This document shows positions 45,349 through 57,984 of a stretch of 64,000 nucleotides of DNA, piece after piece. Source of the stretch: Mycosphaerella arachidis (lineage: Eukaryota > Ascomycota > Dothideomycetes > Mycosphaerellales > Mycosphaerellaceae); NCBI GenBank assembly GCA_001297265.1, contig LIHB01000009.1, positions 248,001 to 312,000 of the forward strand. Direction: 5' to 3'. Made by a program: the position numbers and the translations under genes. Each line of letters opens with the position of its first letter. Position 1 is the stretch's first letter. Below the pieces are notes generated by a model. It did not search any database. It saw only the letters and a program-made list of their open reading frames with translations, and was not told the DNA's origin.

Positions 45349-46387
45349 ATGTCATCCATCCTCAACAGCCTCCTGCACGCGACGAACTACCGCAACCCGT
45401 TCCTCCGCACCTTGGTCCCCTCCATTGGCCTAGCGTTTGGCTTACAAGCAGCAACAGCAGTACCCTCGATCCTCTTCCAGACGGAGCGCTTCTACGATCT
45501 CTCAGGCTCCATCACCTACATCTCCTGCACAGCCCTCTCCCTCTACCTCCCCACCATCCGCGCCCGTCTTGCAGCTGGCGCCGGCAATGGTCCAGCATGG
45601 CCGAGTCTCCTCGCCAGCCTGACCTCCAAAGGCGGAGTCAATGCCTGGAACTGGCGACAAGTCGTGCTCAGCGCCGCCGTCACCATCTGGGCTACAAGGC
45701 TGGGTAGCTTTCTCTTCAGCAGAATCACGGCAGAGGACGGCAAGGACAGCAGATTCGACAACATCCGCGAGAAGCCACCAAAGTTCTTGGTAGCATTCGT
45801 TGCACAGGCTACTTGGGTCTCGCTCTGTTTGATGCCCGTCCTCGCCATCAACAGCATTCCATCCGCGACGCTCGCAGCGTTACCATTCGTGACTATCACA
45901 GATGTCATTGGCGTGCTCCTGTACCTCGGTGGCATCACGTTCGAGGCTACAGCGGACCGACAGAAGAGTCAGTGGATGAAGGAGAAGAAGGAGAAGAAAC
46001 ACAGCGAGGATTTCTTGACCAGAGGCCTGTGGAGCAAGAGCCGTCACCCCAACTACTTTGGCGAATCCACACTGTGGACAGGCATTGCAACTACTGCCGC
46101 AGGTGTGATGATGAGCAGTATCGGGCAGGCTGGTATGGGGTTCAGTGGAAGTGGTACTGCAAGACTCGGAGCACTGGCAATGGCTGCTGTGTCTCCGGCT
46201 TTCGTTACCTTCCTGCTCTTGAAGGTAAGCTTAGTGCTCTGTCTGGGAGGCGGCACCACTAACAGCGCATACGTAATAGGTCTCGGGCATACCCATGAGT
46301 GAGAACAAGTACGACGAGCGATATGGCAACCGCAAGGACTATCAGCAGTGGAAGAAGGATACGCCCATGTTCATTCCCAAGCTGTAA
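45349..46387 (+). CDS. DUF1295 / steroid 5-alpha-reductase-like membrane protein
   Basis: Exons 45349-46224 and 46280-46387 (55-base intron GTAAGC...ATAG), in phase, 327 residues. Multiple helices (about six: SIGLAFGLQAATAVPSI, ITYISCTALSLYL, VVLSAAVTIWATRLG, FLVAFVAQATWVSLCLMPVLAI, VTITDVIGVLLYLGG, and one near 240-265) end in the family signature LWSKSRHPNYFGESTLWTG, shared by DUF1295 proteins and isoprenylcysteine methyltransferase/reductase families. After the intron come DERYGNRKDYQQWKKDTPMFIP, typical of the group. Likely an ER membrane enzyme of lipid metabolism; exact reaction unknown. Start context CATCATG is good. Confidence 0.88.
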
Positions 46388-48497
46388 GGAGCGAGCACTC
46401 GAGGCCGCTTCTCAATAAAGACAGAAGATGGTATCAGAAGCCCAGGGCTGATGACCTGCTCACACGACCACTATCGATCGAAGCACGGTAGCCAAACGCG
46501 ATGCTACATGCATGGTGGCGAGGACAATGCCCCAGGCGCCCTAGGTGACAACAGATACATTCGAGGAGTCATGCCTCGTGTTGACCTCACAGTAGGAGTG
46601 CGATCATTCCGTTCAGCGACTCGTGACCCAAGGTTCGGTAACGGCATGGTCCTGCGGGAGAGCCGTATGTTCTTGCCGGTATTTTCGCCACAACCGACAT
46701 TTTTGCCGGTGGAAGCTTGGCACACATTCGAAAGCGATTATTGTGCAAACCATAGCGCTTGGCTAGAACTAGCGATTCTTCACCGTTCAACCCGAACGCA
46801 GACGGCCGTCTGAGGATCGTACATCACTCGGGCCTCCCCGTGAAGCAGGCTACAACACAAACACGCCATTCATCATCCTATTAATCTCATCGCAGTTGCT
46901 TACTTACCCAAAACGCGCACAACACAGTTCCTCGGTGCCTGCGTCTGTTATTTCCTTCCGGGTTCTTTGCTTCCGCTGTAGGTTCCTTGTAGTGCTAAAA
47001 TTTACCGTCTCGTTCTTCAGGCACGCATTGCATGCGATGCATGAGCTGTAGCTCTTTGGATGGATCGAGGTTCAGGACCACGTACGCAGAAGGTATGTAC
47101 GCCTGGAGCCTGATCGTAAGTCCCGTCGCTGGCGGTTCCCCTGTAGCAAAGCCAGACGTCGCTCATTTATACCTGTACTGCTGAAGAATTGACCTCCGTT
47201 AGACAAGACTTGTGCACTGGCTGATGCTGCGGGAAGGGTTGGGAAAAAGGTGGTTGTGAGCTCCATGGTTACTCTTGTTTGTGGCGGTGTAGTCGTCTCT
47301 GGTGACTGGTGCGTGGACCTGGATCTTTTACATTGACACCTAGGAGGTTCCGAACCAGTTCGCTCTGGCTTAAGCTCTCATTAAGGCCGTACTATGAGGA
47401 ACTTGGCTGGCAATAAACCATTTTGGCTTCGTTGTTGGACAGGCGGTGCGACACAAGTGTCTCTGAGCTGGTTCTGTGCACATATACTGCATCGGGCTAT
47501 CTAACGGGCTGGTAGCCCGAGACACTTGACTGACTGTTGACTGAAGACTTGTCTCCCTCTGTCTTGCGCACTAGATAGTGCCACCGTTGGCACAAGACGT
47601 CGTCACTCCATCCGCAGCATGTCCTTGCCCGGTCGGTTCTTTCTTATGTTTGAACTGTCCACCCTCGTTGGGCATAAACTTCATTAGCCTTGTCGAAGCG
47701 TCATTCACAGGAGGGGATTCATATACAGAAAGTATACACAGCTAGCGTCGCCTCACGTCGGCCGTCGCCGCCTCATCCTCTGTTGCAGTACCACGTTCCT
47801 ATTTCCGCTCCTTCTTCACCTCCTCCCACCCCGCCCCCCTCCTGACTTTGCCACGTTTGGCTTCGGCATGCGTGGCTGCCACGGTAAGAGCTGTGTGAAA
47901 GTAATTGATGAGCTTGATGGCTGAGATTGTGCTGTGGTTGATTGGCGAGCGAATGTGTCTGCGAGAGATCAATATCTCAGCAGGCAGTGCGGTGCTTGTC
48001 GTTCTTTTTAAGGCTTATGTTGGGGACACAAGCCTCGATTAATCATTCGTGGTATCACATCCTGTTGCCTTTAGTGTGCTCTTGGCTCTGCTATGCATAA
48101 TAAGGTCAAAGACGATCTGATTCCGCCATGCTAATGATATGCCACGGAATGCCTGCTGCTATCATATCCTACCAGGAGTTAGGAAGTTCTAGGCTCATGC
48201 GGAGTGTTCCATAAGTGACACTCGCCTTACTGTTGCGAGCGGAGACGAGTTTATGCCATCACGGATGATCTCTTATCATCGCAGCTGCCCTCTTTCTTGT
48301 CAGTCGCTCTCATGACGACGTTCATGGGAGGGGACAGAGAGTATTCATGAGATAGACAGACAAGATGCGCTAGTCTCGTTATATTGGCAAAGCATGGTCT
48401 GAGTACGTCGCCACTGTGTGATGTCAGCAACATCAATGAACGCCCCACACTCCAATATCTGCCTTTCAGAACACACTTCTAATCAGACACATCGACT
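46388..48497. other. 2.1 kb without a supported gene
   Basis: Only short open frames. A minus-strand frame at 47072-47266 opens with MELTTTFFPTLPAASASAQV and could be the first exon of a small gene, but I could not find a second exon that joins cleanly. Pyrimidine-rich stretches at 47790-47850. The end supplies the F-box gene promoter. Confidence 0.4.
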
Positions 48498-50222
48498 ATG
48501 CCTCTAGGATCCGATAAACCACGATTGTTAGCGGATCCCCTGCATTTGTTACCAGCCGAGATTGTTCTACATATTCTGGATTTTGTTCAAATCTCCACGC
48601 TCGCCACACTTACCAGGCTGAGTCATGACTGGCATACTTTCATAGATGAGACACATCAGAACCACATATACTCCCACTTCGAAAAGACACCTCATCCTGC
48701 AGGAGCCAAGGACTTTTCGTTCTTGGCAGACTCTAACAACTTTACCAAGTCGCAGCATATCACCTCATGGAAGGACCTATGCAAGTCGCAGCGAACGCTG
48801 GCCATGAACTGGAACTGCAAAACTCCTATCACAAGAGAGTCGACAATCCGCGTTGGCGATGATCCCGTCTGGCGGTTCCGACCGGATTTCAAACGTCGAT
48901 TCTTCCTTTCTACCTCACATGCAGGTGGTTTGAAAGTTACCGACATGGACACTGGAGCCTTGATCTTCCAGCTCAATAAGGAAACAGTCAGAGCTTTTGC
49001 CCATCTGGAGTATCAGGATGGTACGGCTGTGTGGGACCGCGAAGGAGACGTTCTTGAAGTCTGGCGAACAGACGACAAGGGTACACGCGGTGTCTTCCAG
49101 AGAGTGGCTGTACTGAGGCATGAAATGCAGACACGCGGCTTCCAGTTATCGTATAACACTCTTTGTGTGGCTTCGTCGCAGGGGAATGGGTATGTCTACA
49201 ACTTGAAGGAAGCCGTACCTGCCCAAAAGGAGATTGTTATTGAGGATGGTGCCATTGGCCATCTCGACCAGGATGCGGATGCGATCGTTTACTCCGTTGG
49301 TGTCAAAGGCTATCACTTCTACGACAAATCTACAGGTCGCTTCCTTGGGCATTTCCACCCAGAATTTTGCAAAACGTTCCATCATGTGAAGCATCCGGAT
49401 CCTGGGTCTTGCAGGTTGGATCTACCTGGCACGGCTTTTCCGCCGCAGAGACCAGCTCGAGATCGGACGACGCCACTTCAGGTTGAGGAAGGTCCTTATC
49501 CCAGAGAGAGCAGCGATCCCCCGCTCAACGAGGATGAGTGGGGCGCTTGCATGATATCAGGATCGTTGATGGCAGGTATCTCCCGTGGAGGAAGAGTTTT
49601 TGTGTGCCCAAACTGGCGAGAAGCTCTTAAGAGCTGGCAAGCCTTTACTGCTCGCGCCTACATTGTCGAATGCGTCACGGCTGACCTGACTTTCGATTTG
49701 GGCGGCTGGCTGTCAGTTAGCAATCATCGAGTCATGTTCGAGATTCAAGACAAAGTCTATGTGCTAGGCTTGACGGACAGCGACCAGATCACAAGTGATG
49801 GCCAATCCGCTCCACGGCCATCATTCGCATTCGCAACAAGCTTGGAAGCTCGACTTGCCGTTCCCATCTCATTCATGTCCCTCTACGACGACTGCATCAT
49901 GAGCACTTACACCGCAAGTCTCCCACTATCGCTATTGGTAGCACTGGTACCGACTTACTGACATTGATAGACCATCTGCTCACGACCGCGACCACATGAT
50001 CTGGCGCCGGCCGCTGGGCATGCACAACCGTGGCGCAGAGTCATGCCAACGAAAGCAATTCGTGTGTTGAGCTTTGCTGATAATGGTAATAACAATAGTG
50101 AAGCGTTCGAGGCGTCTTCTGGCTCTGAGAACCACTCCTATATGCGTCAAGACATATACCGACTTATACGGATGCTTGCAGGTGATCCTGATGACGAGGA
50201 GAGCGATGGCGATGCGGAGTGA
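48498..50222 (+). CDS. F-box protein
   Basis: Predicted exons 48498-49937 and 49971-50222, giving 563 residues. An F-box lies at residues about 15-60 (LHLLPAEIVLHILDFVQISTLATLTRLSHDWHTFIDE), so it likely binds Skp1 in an SCF ubiquitin ligase. The rest (about 100-430) shows beta-rich segments (RFFLSTSHAGGLKVTDMDTG, AVWDREGDVLEVWRTD, LCVASSQGNGYVYNLK) like a WD40/beta-propeller substrate domain. The last exon gives a short C-terminus ending in an acidic run (DPDDEESDGDAE). The intron between them is only 33 bases with a GTAGCA donor and in-phase flanks, so the splice call is uncertain; without it the protein ends at 49961. Confidence 0.85.
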
Positions 50223-52400
50223 TCATGCAACGGTTGGAGCCGTATGATTTCTAAGCACGGTCTGAAGGGGCTATCTTGGCCAATGGACATCGCTAGATCA
50301 CGACTCGATTTAATGACCCTATAATTCTATTGGATAGTAAAGGCCATCCCGTACAGTGTGTGCAGATACTGATTGTCTCCTTTATAACAGTCATCTTGGC
50401 TCCGGGAACAAAGATGGATAATCATCGCCACGTCTTCCAGCCTGAGACGGCAATGCTTTGAAGAGCAGCTCCATTGTCATGGACATTCCAGGCATGCGGC
50501 GTCGTCGTCGTCGTCTCAGATTGTGATAATATATATACGCGCTTTAATATAGTCCTCAACATGGGGTAATGCCACTTTGCCCAGAACCATGGAGCAGGCT
50601 ATTCTCATCATGGTCGTCACCGAGTTGCCGGTGCATCAAGATCAAGTCCGGGTCCCATCGAGCCTCGATACCAATCGCGAGAAGAGCCTTGAGGACTTCG
50701 CTATCGACGTGGGATGTATGGCAATGGGCCAAACCAGCGCCACATTCCACGAGCCTGGACTTAGGAAACCCTTCGCCAGCGCGGCGTATGGCTCAGCACC
50801 ATGCGAAAGAATACTCAAGCGAGGGTGATATGATCTTCATCATAGAGACGTGTTAACATGGCCCGGAGCCCAGCTGTCAGGCGGGGAGAGTCGTCTAGAT
50901 GGCACTCGTGACGTGCCAAGGCATAGCTTATCAAGGATTTACAGATGTGCTTTGACAGTGTGTCGACTCACGAAGTTCGCCAGTGTGCCATCGAAATGAT
51001 GTGAGAATGCACAATGCGCCAGCGATCTCTTTGCACAGTCCGTTCCGCCTTCCGCGAAAGACGCTGTGGGGTCTTGACCTTAAGTGAGGCAGTTCTCCAA
51101 GAGAGGTTTTGCACTCTTCAGAAGCTCGAGAGAGCCAGCCGTGCGGATCCAGCAGCGTATAAACGCCTGCACAGTCGTTCGCATATCACTGGAGGATCCA
51201 ATGCAAAATGCACAGTTCAAGTAAGAAAGAGCGGGTCCGGTCCTGCGTGTCCAGGCAGGCCAGGATACAGTGCCGTAGCTGTGGTGGCAAACCATCTGCC
51301 TCGCGCTAGCCGCCCACATCAAGAGTGCGCGGTGAAGCTATCTGCACCATGAGCTCTCACCCGGTCGTGAGACAAACTTGCACGGTGTAAAAACCATAGT
51401 CCAGGACCACCTCAATGCGGGACCGCGAAACTGCACAGTGCAGAAAGCCATGCGCTGTCCTTTGATCCGCCAGCCACATATTGAGAAGCATCGGCTTTGA
51501 ACTATGGCGGGACCGTCACTACACAGCGAGAACGGTAATCTTCGTAGTCTGTGAGATAATTTTTGCACACATTGTGCACAGGTGAAGGTTCCATATTGTT
51601 CGCGACAAATGCTTCCTCCTCCTTCTCAAGCGGTCCGATTGCAGAACCTGGACTTGTGAGTAAATGTGCATAGTGTAAGTCTGTGAATAACATAAGAGTA
51701 CCGCTACCTCTCAGTTCTCCAGATGCCTCGTCGGCTTGATCATCTCCTGATGTTCGTGTCTCGATCTCTGAAGAATTGACTTGCTCTGCGCTCCTTGATC
51801 CTCACATCGCTGGACAAGATTACCTAAGCTGTATTGGCACACCGTGGTTGCCGCATATAACCCCCCGAGATTCCATATTCGTCGAGCTATGAAGTCGGCA
51901 CAGCTGCGAGCAGGTTGCCCTTAAGACCAGGAGCATGTCGCCCAACTCGAGGTACGCCTCATCCTTTGGTCTGGCACATCGTGTATGCTGATAAGCCACA
52001 GCACAGCTGCTGAACGCGGCAGCTCTTGCGGCCACTACAGCCCAAGTTCCCATCTCAGCCCAGCTTCGAACAAGACCCTCAGCACGACCAGCAGCTCGAA
52101 GCCCACCCAAGAGAACTTGGCGGTTTTGAATGACGATTACCGCAATTCTGCTTTGCATCATTCTCCCTTGGCGGGATGGTCGCTTCATGAAGATGACGAT
52201 GACCAACACTCAAGGTGACTGGAACACGCTGATAGCGAGGGATGCTCTGGCATCCGATAAAGAAGCTTGTCTGTGCACGAAGCTCGAGAAGATATGATAG
52301 CAGTCTCGGCAGCGAGGACGAAGCGAGACCAGGGCGAACCAGAGGCATCGTGGAGCATGAGTTGCAGAGTGTGGCAGCTGTAATTTGTTGTCGGGTAGTG
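50223..52400. other. 2.2 kb without a supported gene
   Basis: Short open frames on both strands, none with family resemblance. Poly(A) signals are possible just after 50223. No repeat or RNA gene recognised. Confidence 0.4.
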
Positions 52401-53639
52401 CTACTTGGTTTTCTGTACATTGATTCGCTCGGAGATTACCCTGACCATACATCGAAGTCCACTCTGCCGTTCATCTTGATTTTCGCACAGGAACAGCTTT
52501 ACGACAGGCCATGCATGGATCCATCCGGTTTCTTCATGGTCCGTGACTTCAACATCAGCCTTCTTCAACCTCGCGATCAAGTCCCTGGCTTCGGGTGCGA
52601 AGACCTCCTCAGCACCGAAGATGAAGTACCAGCCACGGCTGGGGGATGCGCGCCGCCACCAGCTCTGATCGTTGCAACGCCCGGGTGATACCAGCGCGTT
52701 GTCCTGTGACCCGTTCTTGCCGATGTACTGCGATCCGTACAGGTGTAGACTTTGAGCGTTGAGATAGTCGGAAGGCGTATTCTGGTTCTTCGGCGAGATA
52801 ATCGTAGCCCAGGGAGAGATTGGAATAGCAAGTCCGGGCATCTTGTCCTTGATCGAAGAGTAGCCCGAGATGCAGAGCATCAAGCTGAGAATGAGTGTAG
52901 CACCAGCGGAGTCGCCACTGACCACTATGCGTGAAGAGTCGTCTACCAGAGATAGCACATACTTGTAGCCTGCGAGAGCCTCCTGCACCTGGGTAGGGTA
53001 CGTAGCCTCAGGGACGAGGGTGTATTCCAACGCGAACAGGGCGGGGTTGTCGTAGCCGGCTTGCTGCAACAGCGTCATCCAGGCCATGAGGAACTCCAAG
53101 TAGAAATAGGAGGAGCCCATCGAAAAGCCGCCACCATGGCAATAATACAGAACAATGTCGGGCCTGCGAGAGCTGTCACAAATGGCATAGATACCCTTCA
53201 CGCCTTCTCTGTTGACTTCACGCCAATAGATCGGACTTTTCCAGATGCCGTGCCTCAACATCCGAAATTTCATGAAAGGTAAAGACACCCATTTTGAGAA
53301 GAAGACTTTGCCGACGGTGGCGGGAATGTCGGCGAATGCGTACCGAACGCATCGAATGACAACATCTTGAAAGAGTGTGGCCCGCTGTACAAAGGGAGAC
53401 CTCTTCTCCTTGGGGGTGAGGTATCGTTCACGAATGAGCTGGTATGGCATCTTGAAGCCTGTGGTGCTGTCAGCTGTGCATGGCATTGGGACCCCGGTGG
53501 CTGGGGAAATACCGAGGAATGGCAAGGCCTTGATGGCACATGCTAATGTCTTGAAGATGCCGACGTGGATCAGCAACTGGGGAGCAAGAAAGACCAAGAA
53601 AGCAACGCAGTCCACCCACGCGATTTGGCCGAGAATCAT
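52401..53639 (-). CDS. Alpha/beta-hydrolase, hormone-sensitive-lipase type esterase
   Basis: Single exon, 412 residues from the ATG at 53639; the frame stays open to 53669 without another ATG. An N-terminal hydrophobic segment (WVDCVAFLVFLAPQLLIHVGIF) suggests membrane attachment. The core shows the oxyanion motif YCHGGGFSMG (about 155-164), the nucleophile in VSGDSAGATL, the acid region (FIFGAEEVFAPEARDL) and a His in ETGWIHAWP. This fits the HSL family of esterase/lipases, acting on small acyl esters. It is read divergently from the RING gene across about 650 bases. Confidence 0.9.
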   Translation of the reverse strand: MILGQIAWVDCVAFLVFLAPQLLIHVGIFKTLACAIKALPFLGISPATGVPMPCTADSTTGFKMPYQLIRERYLTPKEKRSPFVQRATLFQDVVIRCVRYAFADIPATVGKVFFSKWVSLPFMKFRMLRHGIWKSPIYWREVNREGVKGIYAICDSSRRPDIVLYYCHGGGFSMGSSYFYLEFLMAWMTLLQQAGYDNPALFALEYTLVPEATYPTQVQEALAGYKYVLSLVDDSSRIVVSGDSAGATLILSLMLCISGYSSIKDKMPGLAIPISPWATIISPKNQNTPSDYLNAQSLHLYGSQYIGKNGSQDNALVSPGRCNDQSWWRRASPSRGWYFIFGAEEVFAPEARDLIARLKKADVEVTDHEETGWIHAWPVVKLFLCENQDERQSGLRCMVRVISERINVQKTK

Positions 53640-54284
53640 TTTTAGCGACAGTGACACGACATCAACCAAGACGACCAGCAGCAGCTGAAGTTGAGACGGA
53701 GGTAAAACATGCAGACACAGATGATGAAAGAAAGCTTATCCGAAGAGTCCGTGCTTCTGTTGACGCAGGGCATATTATATCGTTCTGAACAGTTTCGGCT
53801 GCCATACAAAGTCGATTGCATAGGAAATTGGTGGTGGTGGAATAATGTGATGTATCTTGAGCGTGATGCATGATTGCCTTTGCTGATGTGCGAAGGCACG
53901 CACAATTGCTAGATGTGTGATGACTGTGCCTGCAACTTGCGATTCTGACTGATGGAGGCTTAGTCACCCAGGATCCCTGCCCCTTCGTGAAACTCTATCA
54001 TTTGCTTGCCGAACTTCTCTCGCAGAGAAGCCTCGCGACAGAGCCTGCGATTCACTTCCACCGTTCACAACCTCGCCCACCGTTTCCGCCGCGTCCACCT
54101 ACGCCTCCGCCCTCTTGACATAGCAATCACACTGCTTCGATGAAGACCGCGCGCGAACCTAACACGGCATAAGCGGCGGCAGGCCAAGAGAGCTGCCCGC
54201 GAGTTCCACCTCCACCTCCACCTCCACCTCCCCCATCCATTCATCGCAAGTTCCTTCCGCCGATCACGCAGCAAGAGGGACACC
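53640..54284. promoter_or_regulatory. Divergent promoter, esterase / RING protein
   Basis: A 645-base region between two divergent starts. Close to the RING gene there are CT-rich tracts and a TCCACC hexamer repeat at about 54205-54231. Pyrimidine tracts of this sort are common at fungal promoters and transcript starts. Confidence 0.45.
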
Positions 54285-57200
54285 ATGGCGACGAAGAATG
54301 CTATCGCTGGGCCAGAGCTCGAATTCGCTCGGTATGCATACACAAGACACAATCCACACGCGCATTACTACATATGCAATACTGACCTGCTGCCAGTGCG
54401 ATGGAGATTGAGCAGATACCCGAGAAACTCCGCTGCGCAATCTGCAACAACCTTGCCGTCAACCCGCTGAAGCTGGCATGCTGCGACACTTCAGTTTGCG
54501 GTGACTGTGAGTGGAGGATGCCCTGGGCACTTTCTCTGCGAGCATACTGACTGAATCCAGGCCACGAGTCACTATCGACCACAGAGTGCCCCGTTTGCTC
54601 ACACTCTCCCTTCGACAAGGACACCGCCACACCGGGCAAAGCGTTGCAAACCACTATCAAGGTCTTTCTCAAGACCGAGGCCAAGAAGCGAGGCATCGAT
54701 CTCAAGACTGGCGAGAAGATCACGGCTACACCCAAGCCCACCACAACTGAAGAAGCAGTCACGCCCGCTGCAGATGTCGCATCTGCCACTCCAGTGAACA
54801 CCGAGTCTACAGCTGCTGTGCCAACACTGGCAGCAGAAGCCAGCAATACTGGAGAGACACCGGCAGTGGAGGAGTCGTCGTTCGTCGATAATGGCGAGAC
54901 GGCGCCGCCAGCAGAGGTACTCCACACACCCAAGCATGAGTTGCTCACACAGTATGAGACTGATGTTCTGCAGGCATCGACAGAAGAGCACAATGTAAAC
55001 GGGCAACAAGAAGAGCAAGATGGGGACGACGAGTCCGACGATGACGACAATGTAGTCATCACGACCGAGAGACCCGAGCAGGAGGAAGGACAGCAACATA
55101 ACGGCCGTCATCAGACGACGCACGGCCAAGATAACGGCCAGGAGAACGAGGAGCAGAACATGCAGACCGAGCAGCAAGCGAGCTTTGGCGGCTTTGACGT
55201 GAACGGCTTCGGCAACAATGGGAACTTCGGCAATATGAACATGAACATGATGAACCAGATGATGGGGATGCCAGGGTTCGGCGGTATGGGCATGCCAAAC
55301 ATGATGGGTAAGTCGATTTCTTTTCATCCCCACAGCTGTAACCGGCTAAGAACCGGCGCAGGCATGCCCCCGATGGGCATGGATCCGTCTATGATGTTCA
55401 ACGGCAACTTCGGCGGCATGGACATGAGCATGATGGGCATGGGCATGGGCATGGGAATGGGCGGCATGAACGGCGGCATGGGCACAGGCATGGGCGATTT
55501 CAATGGAATGGGAGGACCTGGTTTTTTCCCCAATCAGGGGAACTATGCTCAGTCTAACGCGTACGGAAACGGTAATCGCCACCAGACTTCTTTCAATGAT
55601 CGCGGTCACGGTCGTGGATACGGCCGTGGCTTCGGTAGAGGCACACGAGGTAATCAGTTTGGCCGAGGCCGTGGCGGCTGGGGCTACCAGCAGCAGCACC
55701 AGTATGGTCAAAACCAACAATTTGGCCAAAATCAAGCTGGTAGGCCGCAGTCATCAAGTGGTGCGAACGCAACCGAGGCAGCCTATCAACGTCGTGCATC
55801 CCCAAGCTACGATGCTGGCCAAGGTACAGATGGTACCTCCACCGGCCCAGGAGAGACATCGCAGAGAACCACGACCAACGGCGATCCGGACGCCATCGAT
55901 ACTAATGATGTAGGCACTAACGGCACAGACGATATTGCAGAAAAAGCCAAGCAGAATGGCGACGTCGACGTGGCAAGCCAAGAGCACCAGCCAGGTAATG
56001 TGATCCTTCTTCTTTAACTGGGGCCTTCCACTAACACGCTGCCAGATCTAGCAGATGGCGAGACAAGCAAAGACAAGAGCGAGCCACAATACGACGACAA
56101 CGGCAACCAGATCACCGACAGCAGTATTCAAGTCGACTCTTTCGACCAGCCTGGTGCATACAACGACTTCGAAAATGGCGTGCAAAACCAGCAGCAATAT
56201 GGTCGTGGCCAACAAGGATTCAATGGGCCGCGAGGCGGCTTCCGAGGAGGACGTGGAGGCTATAGCGGTTATGGCAACCGTGGCACAGATGCTGTAGTTG
56301 AGCTCACTTCCACTCCTGCTCCGCCAGCGGGTGCGCCTAGTGGGCCTAAGGCAATGCGAGAAGGCCGACCAAACACAGGCTGGGCGGGTCGGCAAGCTGC
56401 AGCGAAGCCCACTCCGACGCCAGCACCTGAAGTCAAGGCTCCGTCACAAGCGCCAGAGTCGATGCGTATGGAGGATGTCAAGCAAGAAGATCGTGACTAC
56501 GATAGGTCACTATCACGCTCTCGATCAGGGCGGGACACTGGCAGAGAGGCAGCCCGCGAAGCTGATGATGAGTATGAGTCAGAGGAATCGTATGCTCGAC
56601 GCAAGGAGCGTGAGAGGAAGAAGCGCAAGGATCGTGATGAGCGGTATGATGAGCGCAACGGCAGCCGCGATGCAGACAAGTCGAGCAAGAAGTACCGTTC
56701 TCGATCAGAATCACGTGCAGATGATAGCTCCCGTCGCCGTCACCGCGACAAGGATGATGAGCATCGTTCGTCTCGTTCCCATCGTGACAGAAGCAAAGAC
56801 CGGCACCACCGCCGTCATCGTTCAAAGTCACCGGCACGAGAGTCAGAGACTCAAGATGACTACTCTCGACGCAAGAGTCGAGGTGACCGAGAGCGTGACG
56901 ACTATGATGAGCGCAAGGAGAGCCGTCGCAGCCATAAGCACTCCAAGCGCGAAGACAACCAGTATGAAGACGAGCGCAAGGAACGTTCTCACCACCGGTC
57001 ATCCAAGCACGATCGGCTTTCACGCGACGATCGTGCCCGTGAGCCAGAACCTGCTTCGGTGGTAGTACAGCCAGATGACGACGATATCGGCTTCAAGATC
57101 AAGGGTCGCAAGATGCTTGGCGAACAGCGCAAGGACAAGCACATGCCGCCCCCATCCCGGGATCGCCGCCCTAGTGTGGCTGAGCAGAGTGTTGCCACGT

Positions 57201-57457
57201 CTTCAGATCCATATGCTGCGGAGCGCGCTCGAGCTCAGCAAGGTCGTGAAGCGAAAGAGGCACTGCGTCGTCAGAGCACGCAGTCTTCCTCGCTCGGCAA
57301 GCGTGGTCGAGAGGAGGAGGAGATCGATGCGCCACGTGGTCCCAAGGGAGACCGCAACCGGGTGAAGAAGGGCAAGAAGGAGAGACGCATCAGCTACAAG
57401 TATGAGGATGAGGTTGGCGTGGATGAGAGGGATAGGGACGCTGGACGATGGAGGTAG
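54285..57457 (+). CDS. RING-finger protein with Met/Gly, RGG and RS low-complexity tails
   Basis: Five exons, 54285-54331, 54397-54506, 54561-55307, 55362-55994 and 56046-57457, in phase, 982 residues. A RING-type zinc site is made across exons 2-3: LRCAICNNLAVNPLKLACCDTSVCGDCHESLSTTECPVC, of the RBBP6/Mpe1 kind (CxxC, CC, CxxC, CxxC). The usual DWNN and zinc-knuckle domains of Mpe1 are not seen. After a Thr/Ala-rich linker and acidic block comes a Met/Gly-rich tract (GMGMGMGMG), RGG-type repeats (GRGYGRGFGRGTRG) and a Gln/Asn-rich bit, and then a 300-residue Arg/Ser/Asp/Glu region (SRSRSGRD, RHRSKSPARE), typical of nuclear RNA-processing proteins. It may be an E3 ligase in mRNA 3'-end or splicing work. 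Confidence 0.85.
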
Positions 57458-57984
57458 AGTTTTCTTGGAGAATTGCGGCGCTTATGAGGGGAGGTCATCG
57501 AGACGATGAGTGGCGAGCGGCAGCAGCGGGCAGAGCAGTGTGGATGATCGAGCCCGTGTGTGTGATACTGACTTTGTTGAGCGCTTTATGGGCCAACCAG
57601 CGATGGCTGCGGCGTTATGGGAGGACTTCACGTGGACTGCTGGGAAGCGGTTTCGAAGCGAGAGGGGACTACTCTACTTTCACTCTGTGAGATAACTTAG
57701 CAAGGCTGGCTACCCATATCGGGAGCCCGGCGATAAATAATTGTATAACAACGTTGAAAAGCATGTCGCGTTCTCACCAGTCCCAGGTTGTGAAGAGGAG
57801 GTTGAATGCTCAAGCCGATCGATCCCGTGCATCCCTTCAGTTTTCGTGAGCCGGGCAGTCGCGTCGCGTCTTCCCTCGGGACGTATCTGCGCTTTACATA
57901 GATGTGTGTACACTCCACCACTTTCTCGCATCCCCACCTGACTCACACGCGATGCGACGATGATGTACGAGCTAACGAGACAAT
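57458..57984. other. Spacer between co-oriented genes
   Basis: 3' end of the RING gene and the 5' flank of the DUF2439 gene. No gene recognised. Confidence 0.45.

Noticed and set aside
47072..47266. Minus-strand frame starting MELTTTFFPTLPAASASAQV
   Set aside because: Could be an exon of a small gene, but I could not find a phase-compatible second exon.
50556..50856. Possible ankyrin-like fragment on the minus strand (SILSHGAEPYAALA)
   Set aside because: Only one loose motif in one frame; too short and without a second repeat to call.
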